Below are positions 48,782 through 63,172 of a stretch of 64,000 nucleotides of DNA, piece after piece. A program made the translations under genes and the position numbers. Source of the DNA: Lepus europaeus (taxonomy: Eukaryota > Chordata > Mammalia > Lagomorpha > Leporidae); the NCBI RefSeq assembly GCF_033115175.1, contig NC_084836.1, positions 67,875,297-67,939,296 on the forward strand. Direction: 5' to 3'. Under the pieces are notes generated by a model. That model was not told the DNA's origin, did no database searches, and saw nothing but the letters and a program-made list of their open reading frames with translations. The stretch's first letter is position 1. Each line of letters opens with the position of its first letter.

Positions 48782-49122
48782 TCTTTTTAATGATTTATGT
48801 ATTTATTTGAAAGGCAGAGTTACAGCGAGAGAAGGGGGAAAGAGAAAGAGAGAGAGCGGTCTTCCATCTGCTTGTTCACTCCCCAAATGGTCACAATAGC
48901 TGGGGCTGGGCCAGACTAAAGCCAGGAGCCAGGAGCTTCATCCAGGTCTCCCGTATGGGTAGCAGAGGGCCCAAGCACTTGGGTCATTTTCCACTGCTTT
49001 CCCAGGCACATTAGCAGGGAGCTGGATCGGAAGTGGAGCAGCCTGGAATTGAACCAGTGCCCTTATGGGATGCCGGCATTCACAGGCAGTGGCTTAGCCC
49101 TCTGAGCCACAATGCTGGTGCC
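48782..49122 (-). mobile_element. CSINE inserted in the MITE-like element
   Basis: Reverse copy from TTTTAATGATTTATGTATTT to CCACAATGCTGGTGCC. CATAGATTTTT before and CATAGCTTTTT after look like the TSD in the element's T-tract. Confidence 0.93.
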
Positions 49123-49260
49123 ATAGCTTTTTCACAATATTCATTTTTTCATAAACATTTTGAAAACATTTCATACACAAGGATTTTAAAAAACCTTGCA
49201 CCCAAAACACCTATCTTTCAATTCCATTTCGCACGAGCCTTTTAAAGTCCCCTCGTGCAA
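49123..49260. mobile_element. Palindromic MITE-like element, copy 3 right part plus a facing partial copy
   Basis: CATAGCTTTTTCACAATATT and TTCATAAACATTTTGAAAAC finish copy 3. The text up to GCCTTTTAAAGTCCCC reads as another half element in reverse. Confidence 0.45.
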
Positions 49261-51080
49261 TTGTGACAGTTTCAAAACTGTCTGAGCCACTCCACCACGG
49301 AAGACTCCACCTGCCGCTGCAGCCCGGCGCTCCTGTCCACATTCTTCCCACGTGCGTCCCCAGCTGCTCCCAGGGGACGGGGCCGGGTCTGTGGGATTCC
49401 CTTCTGAGGAGCATCATCCTATGGCTTGTAGGATTAAGGCTCTTAACCTGAGCTTTTGCTGATGATGACAAGAAGTTGATCCCTCGTTCTCATCCGCCTG
49501 CCCCGCCCAGGGAGGCAGAAGAGACAGGGCAAATCCTCTGGGCTGACTTCTCCTGGAATCCTCCTGCCCTTCCTCCATGCTAGGGACATGGTGGGAAGTG
49601 CCCGCTGACCTGGCTGCGTGGATGGCAGGGGGCTCAGTCACTGAAGCCATCACCGGCTGCCTTGCAGGGTACCCACGAGCCAGAAGCTAGAAACAGAAGC
49701 GGAGCTGGGACTCAGACCCACATACTCTGATCTGGGGTGAGGGTATCCCAAGCAGTCTTCAGTGCTGGTCCAAATGCGCACCCTCCTTTAATCTTGTTAC
49801 GACAGCAGCGCTGTCCCCACTGGGCTCCCTGGGGAGCCAGAGCGCCCCTGAGCTCCGCCACGGGGTGTGATTGTGGGTGACGGGAGACACTTCCTCTGAG
49901 AAGCCATCCCTGTAGCCACCCAGGGAGCTCCCCGCATCCAGGGAGGTGACCTTCTCCCGGTGCTAAAGCAGATTGGCAGAGGGAGAAGGAGAGGGAGGGA
50001 TTCTGGGGGACTCCTTGGGACAGCTGGGCCCAGGGAGGTCTGAGAGCAGCTGGGGAATGCTGGGTATTTCTCCACCCGACGGAAGATGCAGAAAACCAAG
50101 GACAACCTCGAGCCCGTAAGGCTTGTGGGGCTGGGGAGGAGTGGGCTTAGAAATGGATCGCCTGGGGGTGGGGCTAGGGCACAAGTGGTAGTCCACTCCA
50201 ACTCCCCCTCCATGGCCTTAGAAGCCCTCACTGTGCACCCCACCACCGCCGCACCCACCGTGAGTCCTCCCAGCTGACCGCAGCCTGATCAGTGTCTCTG
50301 GAACTCGTTCCCAGACAGTCCCTGGCAGGTGGGGTGTGGATTTTTTTTAAGCTCTTCATATATGTGTGTGTGTGTGTGTGTGTGTATTACAGAACGTCCT
50401 GTAAATCTATCAGGAAGAGACACACTTGTGCCAAGAAACTTGACAGGATTCTTTACGCGGCATGTGCAGTCTGGGGCACCTGCTGAGCCCAGCACTGGGT
50501 CAGACCTTGGGGTGAAACCACCTTCTGATGGGCTGAGCCGTAGAATGTGAGGTCCCCACCGCCATGGAACTGCAGGCTTCGTTCAGGGATGAGGCCACAC
50601 CCACCTGGCTGGCTGCAGCCGTGCCTTTGTGCACAGGCCGGGGGGGGAAAGCGGGCAGCCTGGCTCCAGGGGGTGGGGGGCAGCCGGCCGGGCTCCTGCC
50701 CAGGGCTCATACCTCCTCTCTGACCACAGTGGTGTCTTCTGGGCTCTCACACAATGCGCTGCATGCTGCCCCCTGCCCCGCCTCAGCCAGGGGCAGAGCT
50801 CTGTCCTGTGCTGCTGCTGCTCTGAGCACCTGCAAGTGTGCAAATTTCTTCTGCTCCAGTTCGTGTCTCCTGTGTGCCTTTGCACGGCCCCCAGGAGCGA
50901 GGGAACGCCCTGGGCACGGCTTCCGAGGTCTCGGCTAACGCGGCACCAGCCTGCATTCTTGCTTTCAGTTCCCCCACGGTCCTCCCCACCCCCACCCCAC
51001 CCCCAACACACACACTGCACCTGTGTTCCAGTTCCTGAAGCTTCTCGTGGGCCCCTCCACACCAAAGCTGCTCATACTGC
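49261..51080. other. Intergenic; old C-repeat trace at 49665-49760 and (TG)n at 50361-50385
   Basis: ACGAGCCAGAAGCTAGAAAC and GGAGCTGGGACTCAGACCC are remnants of a minus-strand C repeat. No exon was recognised. Confidence 0.45.
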
Positions 51081-51084
51081 CCTA

Positions 51085-51225
51085 TAACAATGGCGATAGC
51101 CCAACCTCATTGAGAACCCGTGCGCCACTGTGCTAAGACCGTCCCACAAATGATCCACCGTGAGTCCCCAGCTACACTGTGGGAGAGCTCCTATTCTTAC
51201 CCCAGGTGTGAAAATGAAGCATAGC
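51085..51225 (+). mobile_element. MIR-like remnant
   Basis: GCCACTGTGCTAAGACCGTC and GGAGAGCTCCTATTCTTACC follow the MIR phrases 'gcactgtgctaagcgctt...tattattatccc'. Confidence 0.5.
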
Positions 51226-51227
51226 AT

Positions 51228-51345
51228 CCCACAGCGGAGTGCCTGGGCTCACGGGCGGGTTCCCAGGCCCTGACGCTGGCATTCCTGCTGATGTGAACCC
51301 TGGGAGACACCGGCGATAGCTCAGGTTGCAATGGGATAAGGCGGC
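51228..51345 (+). mobile_element. Old C-repeat fragment
   Basis: CCACAGCGGAGTGCCTGGGC and GTGAACCCTGGGAGACACCG are a diverged, truncated C repeat directly after the MIR-like remnant. Confidence 0.5.
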
Positions 51346-51510
51346 TTAGCTAGATGAGGGCCCCGAGATGGGAGCCACACCTCCCCTGCCTCATGTAAGC
51401 ATATCCACACACCTGTCAATCGGATGACCCTTTGCCCAGGATGTACTTCCCCTGACTGGGGGTCTGGGGGTGATACTGTGTAACCATGCCCCTATCTGAG
51501 TTCACAAGAG

Positions 51511-51511
<1 letters not shown>

Positions 51512-51550
<39 letters not shown>
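51512..51550. repeat. (CT)n microsatellite
   Basis: About 19 CT units. Confidence 0.9.
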
Positions 51551-51551
<1 letters not shown>

Positions 51552-51799
51552 ATGTGACACAGAGCGAGCAGAATAGGAAAATCTCTCTCTCTTCTTTTTC
51601 TGGCCCATGCCCCTTGAACAATGTCCCGACATGCGCCTCTGTGTGTTCCTCCCTCCCTAAATCAACCCCATCCTGTTGCACATTGTGTCTCTGCCCGTAC
51701 TGAGAATGCTTCTCACAAGAGGCAAGAGCCCGGAGCAGGAATTTAGGCCCAAGCTAACTCACGACAAAGAGGTTGGGTCCCTGCCCTTCAGAATGGAGA

Positions 51800-51958
51800 G
51801 ACCAGAATGGAATCCCTGGCTCCTGGCTTCAAAGCCCGGCCTTGTCCCAGGGTTGCAGGCATTGTGGACGTGTGAACCAGCAAAGGAAAGATCTCTGTCT
51901 CTCTCTCCCTCTCTGTCCCTCTGCCTTTCAAATAAAGAAGCCAATCTTTTTTTTGAAA
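51800..51958 (+). mobile_element. C-repeat 3' fragment
   Basis: TCCCTGGCTCCTGGCTTCAA, GTGAACCAGCAAAGGAAAGA and CCTTTCAAATAAAGAAGCC: the 3' half of an older C repeat. Confidence 0.8.
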
Positions 51959-52029
51959 AACAAAGCACAGGTGATCTGCAGGATAGTCAGGGGCCTGGGC
52001 TCTTGAACTTTAGAGCCCACGTGCTTTTT

Positions 52030-52332
52030 CCATTATTATTATTATTATTATTTATTTGAGAAAGAGACAGAGAAATATGAGAGAGCTCCCATCTGCGGGT
52101 TCACTCCTCAAATGCCCACCAAGGCTGGGGCTGGGCCAGGCTACAGCTGGGAGCCACGAGCTCTATCTGGAGCTCCCATGTGGGTGGCAGGGGCCCAATT
52201 CCTCGAGCCATCACTGCGGCCTCCCGAGGTGTGCATAGCAGGAAGCTGGAGTCAGGAGCCGGAGCCAGGACTTCGACCCATGCATTCCACTGTGGGATGT
52301 GAGCGTCCCAACCGTCTCACCCGCGAGGCCAG
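52030..52332 (-). mobile_element. Old C repeat, minus strand, with (ATT)n
   Basis: ATTATTATTATTATTATTTA start, CATCTGCGGGTTCACTCCTC, then a diverged body to CCCGCGAGGCCAG. Confidence 0.82.
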
Positions 52333-53800
52333 ACACCTGTCACCTGAGCCCACACTCGTAACCAGAGCTTGGCCAGTGCTCTCCTTAAAGGGACACGTCG
52401 TGACTGCTGTAGGCTCTGCAGGTCACACCACGCCTGTCACAACTGCTCAGCTGGGCCACTGCAGTGTAGAAGCTGTGAGAGATGCCAGGCCCTGCATAGA
52501 CACGGGTGCTGGGTAAATGCATAGAGCGCCCTCCCACCTGCAGGGGCAACCCCCATGCCTCATTCCAGCACCCTCCATGTCAAGCACAAGGCCTGCGGCC
52601 TCAGGGAGTACAGTGGGAGAGACCAGAAAGATAAGTGCTTCATTCCCAGAACCGAGTGGCAGCACATTCTTGGTCATCCATTGTGCAAGCAGGGTGGAGG
52701 GAGGGGCACTGCTTCCACTGTTTGGAGTAGGCTCTCCACCTGCCAGACGCTGAGTTAGCACCTCCCGGGGCGGGCAGCACCTGCCTCCAGGACACCGTGC
52801 CCCCAGAGCTTGGAGAGAAGGGACTGCTTCTATAAGGGTCACCCCACAGCGGGGGAGTGCATTTTGTCTGTCCAGGCATGGTTGCTTGTCAAGTGCACGC
52901 TCTCACAGACACACACACCAGCAACTGCTCCACATCTGCTCACGCACTGGACCCTGCAGAGTGCCCGGGAACTTGACCCTCACAGCCCTCTTGGGGGAAC
53001 GGAGCCTGACTCTTGCCGACCAGCGAGGGGGAGAGACTCAGAGTGGGAGCAGGACTCTGAGGCCCCAGGTGCTGAGGCGAGAAACAGAAACTTGGAATTG
53101 ACTTGGGAACTCATCACGTTCATCACGCACACACACGGCCGTGATAGACAGCTGCTGTCTGCCCCACTACGTTCTGTGCACACCCGTAGTAAAATGGCCC
53201 CTGATTCTCCAGAAATGTCAGGCTCGGTGGGAAAAGGAGGGCTGGGCTTTACTTCATGGTTTCCCTTCTGCTGGTTTAAGGTTCCATACGTGCAGCTCTG
53301 TGCACACATCCCAGAAGAGCAGACAGGAAAGAGTGTCAGAACGTCAGGCGCAAGCGCAGACGGATTCGCAGCAGACACGAAGCGGGGGGCGGAGTGCACA
53401 CGGGACAGAAACTTCGTGCAGCATATCTCTGGGCCTTGTCTGTTTCTGTCGTCCCAGGGAGGTTACAGGTGCAAGTCAGCGCTCTGTCAATCACACGGGA
53501 GAAAGGCTCCTGGCTCTGTTGCTATGAGCACAAACAGGAGGGGGCAGGTCTCCCCTGGGATCCCCCCACCCATGCCCAAGATCCCAAGGAGGAGACTTCC
53601 AGGACCTCCCGAAAAACTGGTTCCAACATGAAGGAAGCAAACAGCAGGCCACTTCTTGCTCAGGCCGTTGGGCAAACGCTGCAGAACCCTCCAGGCGAGA
53701 CCCACCCTGCGGGGAGGGGAGGCGGTGGTGGAGACACAGACCTGTGTGGGAAGGGGGCCCAGGGAGTGTCTGCAGAGGCTGGAGGAAGGGACAATTAAGA
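52333..53800. other. Intergenic upstream of KRT6A, no gene seen
   Basis: Unique sequence. A long plus-strand open frame at 52810-53631 has no recognisable domain and spans CA-rich text, so it is not called. Confidence 0.35.
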
Positions 53801-53834
53801 CAGATCAGCTCCTTGTCTCCTTTGTTTGAGGCCA

Positions 53835-53993
53835 TGACTAAGGCATGACTTGAGCGAGTACACATCGGGGCTCATTGTGCACGGATCAAGTCAAGGCTGG
53901 AGGCAGGAGAATTTCTCCATGACTAAAGGAAGCCAAAGAGCATTTGAATATTTCATACCTATCTAAAATACGGAGGGGGGGGTGTGATGTCAC
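53835..53993 (+). promoter_or_regulatory. Cluster of AP-1-like and CRE-like motifs upstream of KRT6A
   Basis: Within 160 bp there are TGACTAA (53835), TGACTTG (53846) and TGACTAA (53920), plus a CRE-like TGATGTCA (53985), all 70-230 bp upstream of the TATA box. KRT6 genes are AP-1/EGF-responsive in keratinocytes, so a bZIP-responsive proximal promoter fits. None is the full TGACTCA consensus. Confidence 0.4.
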
Positions 53994-54063
53994 TATTCAG
54001 AGAACCCAGCCCTCCCCGCCCTGCCAGCTCCACTTCCAGGACAGGCCCAGCCCATTCCCAGCC

Positions 54064-54071
54064 TATATAAA
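54064..54071 (+). promoter_or_regulatory. KRT6A: KRT6A TATA box
   Basis: TATATAAA lies 87-94 bp upstream of the ATG, predicting a start near 54093 and a 5' UTR of about 65 nt. Confidence 0.85.
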
Positions 54072-54157
54072 GCGCGGCCCGGAGCCCAGCTCACACACCT
54101 GCTCTGCAGCCACAGCGCCCACACTCCCGCCCGCTCAGCCTTCTCCCTCCTGCAGCC

Positions 54158-58015
<3,858 letters not shown>

Positions 58016-58400
58016 TGAGGCTGCCAAGGGCCCCACCCTCCTCCTCTCTGTCCCCCGCGCTGTGCCCAAGCGCCCTGGTCAACATCCCAGGTCACCTCTC
58101 CTCTCTCTGTCTCTTAGTCACATCCTATGCCTCTGCCCCCACATTCTGTCTCTAAGGGGTGCATTGCAGCACTATTGTCTCTGCCCCTTTTCTTTCTTGA
58201 AAACTCTAACTGGTCTGCTGCAGGACAGATCCCTTTGCCTTTCTCTTCCACTGGGGCCAGACATCCCCATTCTCGCAGTGGGGTGATCCTGCCTGGCTGA
58301 GGCCATGGGCACACGAGGGGCCGTCCCGTGGTTACACAGTCCGTGTCCACACAGTTGGTGTCTCCTGCTCTTCTCTCTGCCCGTGCTTTCTCGTGATTAT

Positions 58401-58410
58401 AATAAATAAA
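58401..58410 (+). terminator. KRT6A: KRT6A polyadenylation signal (overlapping AATAAA pair)
   Basis: AATAAATAAA contains two overlapping AATAAA hexamers about 500 bp after the stop codon, followed by GT-rich sequence (TGTCCTGTGTCGTTTC). The implied 3' UTR is about 520-530 nt. Confidence 0.85.
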
Positions 58411-58411
58411 G

Positions 58412-58924
58412 CAGATTCACAATGTCCTGTGTCGTTTCTTGCTGCCTGGTTAGGGGGACAGAGGACCTGCTCCTCTACCCAGGGATCAGTGTATCCTCAT
58501 ATTGACCCAGGGACCTCCCCCACGTGCTGTGCTCCCCTCCTTATGGGCAATCAGGAAACCCGAGACTCCTCTGGGTCAGGGTCCCTGTAGAATCCAACCA
58601 CTCATATCCAGCTCCTAGACCGGGAGCATCAGGCCAGCGTCCTGGTCACTTGCACTGACCCCACGCACAGGCAATCAGGGCACGTCACGTGAGAAAGTCT
58701 AGGATATTGGAGTCATCCTAAAGCCCGAGCTGGAGAGGAGATGCCATGGAGAAGTCCCAGATGGGGATTCCTGCTCCCACATTGGGTGTCAGCATGGGTC
58801 CCAGGGGCTCTCCTTATGGTCCAGTGCTCTGCTTAGGCACTGGGAGCCTCTGGTTATGGCTCAGGTACCGAATTCCAACTCAGTTCTGGCAGCTGCAAGG
58901 AGTGACCCAGCAGAGGTACAAGCA
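58412..58924. other. Intergenic downstream of KRT6A, no gene seen
   Basis: No further keratin exon was recognised. Confidence 0.35.
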
Positions 58925-59277
58925 CCCGGCACCGTGGCTCACTAGGCTAATCCTCTGACTGCGGCGCCGGCACTCGGGGTTCTAGTCCCGGTTGGGGTGC
59001 TGGATTCTATCCTGGTTGATCCTCTTCCAGTCCAGCTCTCTGCTGTAGCCTGGGAGTGAAGTGGAGGATGGCCCACGTCCTTGGGCCCTGCACCTGCGTG
59101 GGAGACCAGAAGGAAGCATCTGGCTCTTGGCTTCGGATCGGCGCAGTGCAACGGCCGCAACCTGCCAGCCATAGCAGCCACTTTGGGGCTGAATCAACGG
59201 AAAAAGGAAGACCTTTCTCTCTGTCTCTCTCTCTTTCACTGTCTAACTCTGCCTGCCAAAAAAAAAAAAAAAAAAAG
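58925..59277 (+). mobile_element. CSINE, variant subfamily with GGTGCTGGATTCTATCC insert
   Basis: CCCGGCACCGTGGCTCACTA start and a pure A tail (59258-59275). It is the same subfamily as 21353-21715. AAGCACCC on both sides is the likely TSD. Confidence 0.94.
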
Positions 59278-59279
59278 CA

Positions 59280-59983
59280 CCCTCTTCTATCTCCTCCTAC
59301 GTCATCCTCTCCCCTTCACTCCCAATATTGCATTCCAGTAAATCTTTGATAGAAACCCTTCATGCCAGGAAAATGGCCACGACCCATGAGAGCATTGCAG
59401 GAGCGCAATGTGCTGATGATACTGACTTCTGGGATCACACCCAAGGACAGAGACAAACGTGGGACCTGGGGTGTGCAGCATGGGACGCGCACAGCAGGGA
59501 ACAGTCAGCCAGTGCAGCCAGAGGCCAGGGTAGCTGGAGGCTTGGGCACACAAGGCCAGGCGGCACCTCGGCTCACAGGTCCTGAAGCCTGAGGGCCCCA
59601 GGAGGAGGGAACACCCCGGACACCTGGAAGCCTCCCCAGGAGCTCACCACCCCCAACCCAGGGAGAATGGAGATCCCATCCCTGACTAGCACATGCCCCG
59701 TCCTGACTTATACTTGAGATGACTCAGGGTGACCCCGGTGGGGACTCTAGGCTGGAGAGCTTGCCTACGCGTGACCGTGTGCTCCTCACCCCCAGTTCTC
59801 ACGTCACTGGAGAAATTGTCCAGGGTGATCTGGCACTGTCAGGGCTTGGCGCTTCCTTGTATCCTAGATTCCCCCCACTTCACTATTGCCCAGGCAAAGT
59901 GGGCAGCACCTCACCTTGGCCCCGCCTCCTCTTCCCTGACCACAGCTGGGGAAGATTTTCTAGAACTAAGCCCATTTACCATG
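59280..59983. other. Intergenic, no gene seen
   Basis: Unique sequence. Confidence 0.3.
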
Positions 59984-60022
59984 TGTCTGTGTGTCTGTGT
60001 GTCTGTGTGTTTGAGAGAGACA

Positions 60023-60052
<30 letters not shown>
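59984..60052. repeat. (TGTGTC)n followed by (GAGACAGA)n
   Basis: About four TGTGTC-type units pass directly into GAGAGACAGAGAGAGACAGA-type units. Confidence 0.85.
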
Positions 60053-60053
<1 letters not shown>

Positions 60054-61562
60054 TTTAAATATAATGGAGCTAAGGCTCAGTGAACATGAGACACATAATA
60101 TAGACAAACTACCCCAGCTCCACGTCAACCCGTGTAACAACCTGAGACGAAAAGGGCTGAGTCCTTGTGGACGCCCAATACCATGTTGCTCCCAAGGGGA
60201 AATCATCAGAAACCCCCAGACTCCTGGCAGACATGGAATCCATGTACGGAAACCTAAATGAGAAACTCAGGTCCAGGAATTCTGCCTGGAGATTCAGTTG
60301 GATGCCCGGCCTCTGAGAGCCCTCCTGGTATCAGGGTGTCCTCCCGGGCGGGGCCCTGACTGCTCATTCTCACAAGGTCTCCTCTTAGGCCTTCTGGGCC
60401 GTGTACCCCAAGTGTGACCCTCACACGGGGCGCACGGAGCCTGGGGCAGAGTGACGCTGAGGTGCTGCGGCCACGGCGTTCAGCTGCCTGCTTGGCCTGT
60501 GACGTTCCCAGCTGAGAAGAGCAGGTGCTGTAAACTCTGACCAAGGGGGTCTTCTGCCTCTTCAACCCGTCCTCTCTCAGTGGATGAGGGTCCCACACCC
60601 CCGCCATACCCTGTCTCTACAAGCAGCATCCGTGGGCTACAATGCCCTGGCCAGGGGCTGACTCTCTTCTCAGACCCCTGCTCACCGTCTGAGCGAGAAT
60701 CTCCCTTGCCCTGCCTCTCTGTCCTGACTTCGATCCAAGTTGTTTCTGCTCTGACTGGCTGTCTCCCTTCTTCCTTGGTCCCTAAAATCAGCAACAGGCT
60801 CTCATGCAAGAGCAGAAGCCTTTATGTCCAGCTCAGGTCTGGAGTGGGGACACACCAGGTCCCAGCTCAGGCGGTAAGCAGGGAGGAAGATCCGATCGCC
60901 AGCTGGATTTCTCCCGTTCAGGCTGGGGCAGGCGGAGCGGCCACTCCCAGCAGCATTGTCGGCATGGGCTCAAGCTTCCTGTTCCAATGGCTTCCTTCCA
61001 GAAACACTTTGGGGGCAGTCCCAGAGGGAGGCTGGTCACACATGTGGGCACCCGGACACAGCCGCGGGGACAGCGCTCGGGAGCCGGCGTGGTGTTTGAG
61101 AGGCTAGGACAGCAGAGTGAGAGTTGTGAGCGGCTCTGCAGTGGCGCCCCTTGGCTTGGCTGAATCCAGGACGGAGAGGATTCTGCACACAGCCCAGCTC
61201 GTCCTGGCCAACCCAAGAACCTGGAGCAGGCCCGGCCCTGCCTCTCCCGACAGCTCCTTCAAATGACAAGGACAGAGCCGAGCGCTGCTCAGAGGGCCTC
61301 TTCTAGGACCCACAGAAGGTCTAAGCAGGAACAAAATGAAAGGAGCAGAGGAACCAAGGCCCTTCCAGAACACTCGCCAGACAGGAGGCGCCCAGAAACA
61401 CAGGCAACAGATTGAATGAAATCAGCCCCGGGACACATCAGACAGCAGAGCAGGTGCTCTGTAGGGGGTCTGGGCCTCTAAGGAGGCACCTGTGTCCCCC
61501 ATGGGCGAGCCTGGGATCCACACTGCCCCATCTCCAGACTGCAGCTTCCGGCTCCCGCAGAA
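60053..61562. other. Intergenic, no gene seen
   Basis: Unique GC-rich sequence of about 1.5 kb. Confidence 0.3.
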
Positions 61563-61745
61563 CCCGGGAGGCAGCAGCGATGGCTCAGATGCTGGGCTTC
61601 CTGTCGCCATGGAGCCCTGTGTGAGTTCTCTGAGCTCTGTGATCCATACAGCCCGGGGCCAGCCCCAGCTGTTGCAGGGGGCATAGGTTAGGCAAACAGC
61701 GATGGGGGTGTTTCTCTCTCTTTCTCTCTTTCACTCTTGCTCTCA
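61563..61745 (+). mobile_element. Old C-repeat fragment
   Basis: CCCGGGAGGCAGCAGCGATG, GCCAGCCCCAGCTGTTGCAG and the CTCTCTCTTTCTCTC tract are the 3' half of an older C repeat. Confidence 0.65.
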
Positions 61746-62283
61746 TTCTCACTGTCTGTGTGCGTGCCACGCTCTCTCCACGTTTGATATAAGTGAATCA
61801 TAATCGCACACAGAGAGCAAAGGGACAATGTGGAGAGAACTGAAAGAGAAAGCGTCAGGAGGTAGAGCTCGGAAAGAGCCCTGGGCCCTGGAGGAAGGCA
61901 GCTGGACAGCAGCACCAGGGGAAGCACAGTGCTTCGTGCACACAGCACAGGTGCAGGTGCAAGAGAGGGGGAGGGGCAGACAGTTAGGAGAGAGCCACTT
62001 GCAGGGTCAAGGGCGTCAGGAGAGAACCCAGCACTGGGAGGAGGAGACACACGGCACAGGAGGAGAGAGCGTGGGCGTCTGGTCATGTGTGCGTGTGCGT
62101 GTCTGTCTGTGTTTGCAGATCTTACATGGAGAACCCTGCCGCCGGCCACCTGCTATGTGCAGGTCACACACCTCTTGGACAATATGGACAGTGACAGAGT
62201 ACACGTGGAATCTTCCCAACATGCACCTAAATACACTTATGTTTTCAAAATAAATGTATGTTTTCACTCCATTCTACCTAATG
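61746..62283. other. Intergenic, no gene seen
   Basis: Unique sequence with GTGTGCGTGTGCG near 62087. Confidence 0.3.
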
Positions 62284-62602
62284 TTTTTTAAGATTTCTTT
62301 TTTTCAACGGAATGGTAGAGAGACAAAGAGGGTGAGACAGAATGAGAAGTCTTGCATCTGGTGACTCACTGCCGGTATGGCCGCAACACTGGGGCTGGGC
62401 CAGGTCACAGCCAGGAGCCCAGGGGCTACTGAGGATTTCCACAGGGGCGGCAGGGCCTGGCTTTTCAGCCCTTGTCTCTGCTTGCACTAACGCATAGCAG
62501 GGAGCGGGACTGCAAGAGGAGCAGCTGGGACCCCAAGGGTGTCCCTGACGGGGAGGCTGGCCTCACATTGGTGACTTAACCCACGGTGCCACGCAAACAG
62601 CC
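62284..62602 (-). mobile_element. Old C repeat, minus strand
   Basis: TTTAAGATTTCTTTTTTTCA start, TCACAGCCAGGAGCCCAGGG and CCCACGGTGCCACGC end. Confidence 0.75.
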
Positions 62603-62794
62603 CACAACAGACTGATCCTGTAATAATATCCCATGGCCTTTTTGTCATTGTCTCTAGTGGATTGACATGTATGTGCAGGTAATATGTACCTGCACACAGG
62701 TGATGTCATGTACAATCCATCTATGCTTGATTCCCTTACAAGGAAGCCAGGTCACTCCCTAAATACCAAATTCCACCCAAAATCCAACTCATGT

Positions 62795-63172
62795 ATACTC
62801 ACGCACACTCTCACACTCAACCCACACACCTTCACATACCCACTCACACCACACTTACATACACACACTAACACTCAGGCACACTCAAACCCACTCACAT
62901 ACTCACACACACATACACTCATGCACAATCTCACACTCAAACACACACTCACACTCATGCACACTCACACACTCACACTCACACACTCACACATACAAAC
63001 ACAGACTTACACACACACTCATACACATACACTCATGCATAATCTCACACTCAAACACACACTCACCATTGAGCACACACTCACACATACATTCACACCT
63101 ATGCACACCCACTCACACATTCATACACATCCACACTCACACACTCACTCACTCACACTCATACCCAGGCAC
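62795..63172. repeat. Long CACTCA/CACACT-type simple repeat
   Basis: About 380 bp of imperfect 6-mer and 10-mer units (CACACTCA, CACTCATGCA), strongly C/A on the + strand with few Gs. A higher-order unit such as CATGCACAATCTCACACTCA recurs at about 62919 and 63033. Confidence 0.92.

Noticed and set aside
52810-53631. Open frame of 273 aa upstream of KRT6A
   Set aside because: No recognisable domain, GC-rich unique sequence, no splice or promoter support. Length is within what GC-rich DNA gives by chance.
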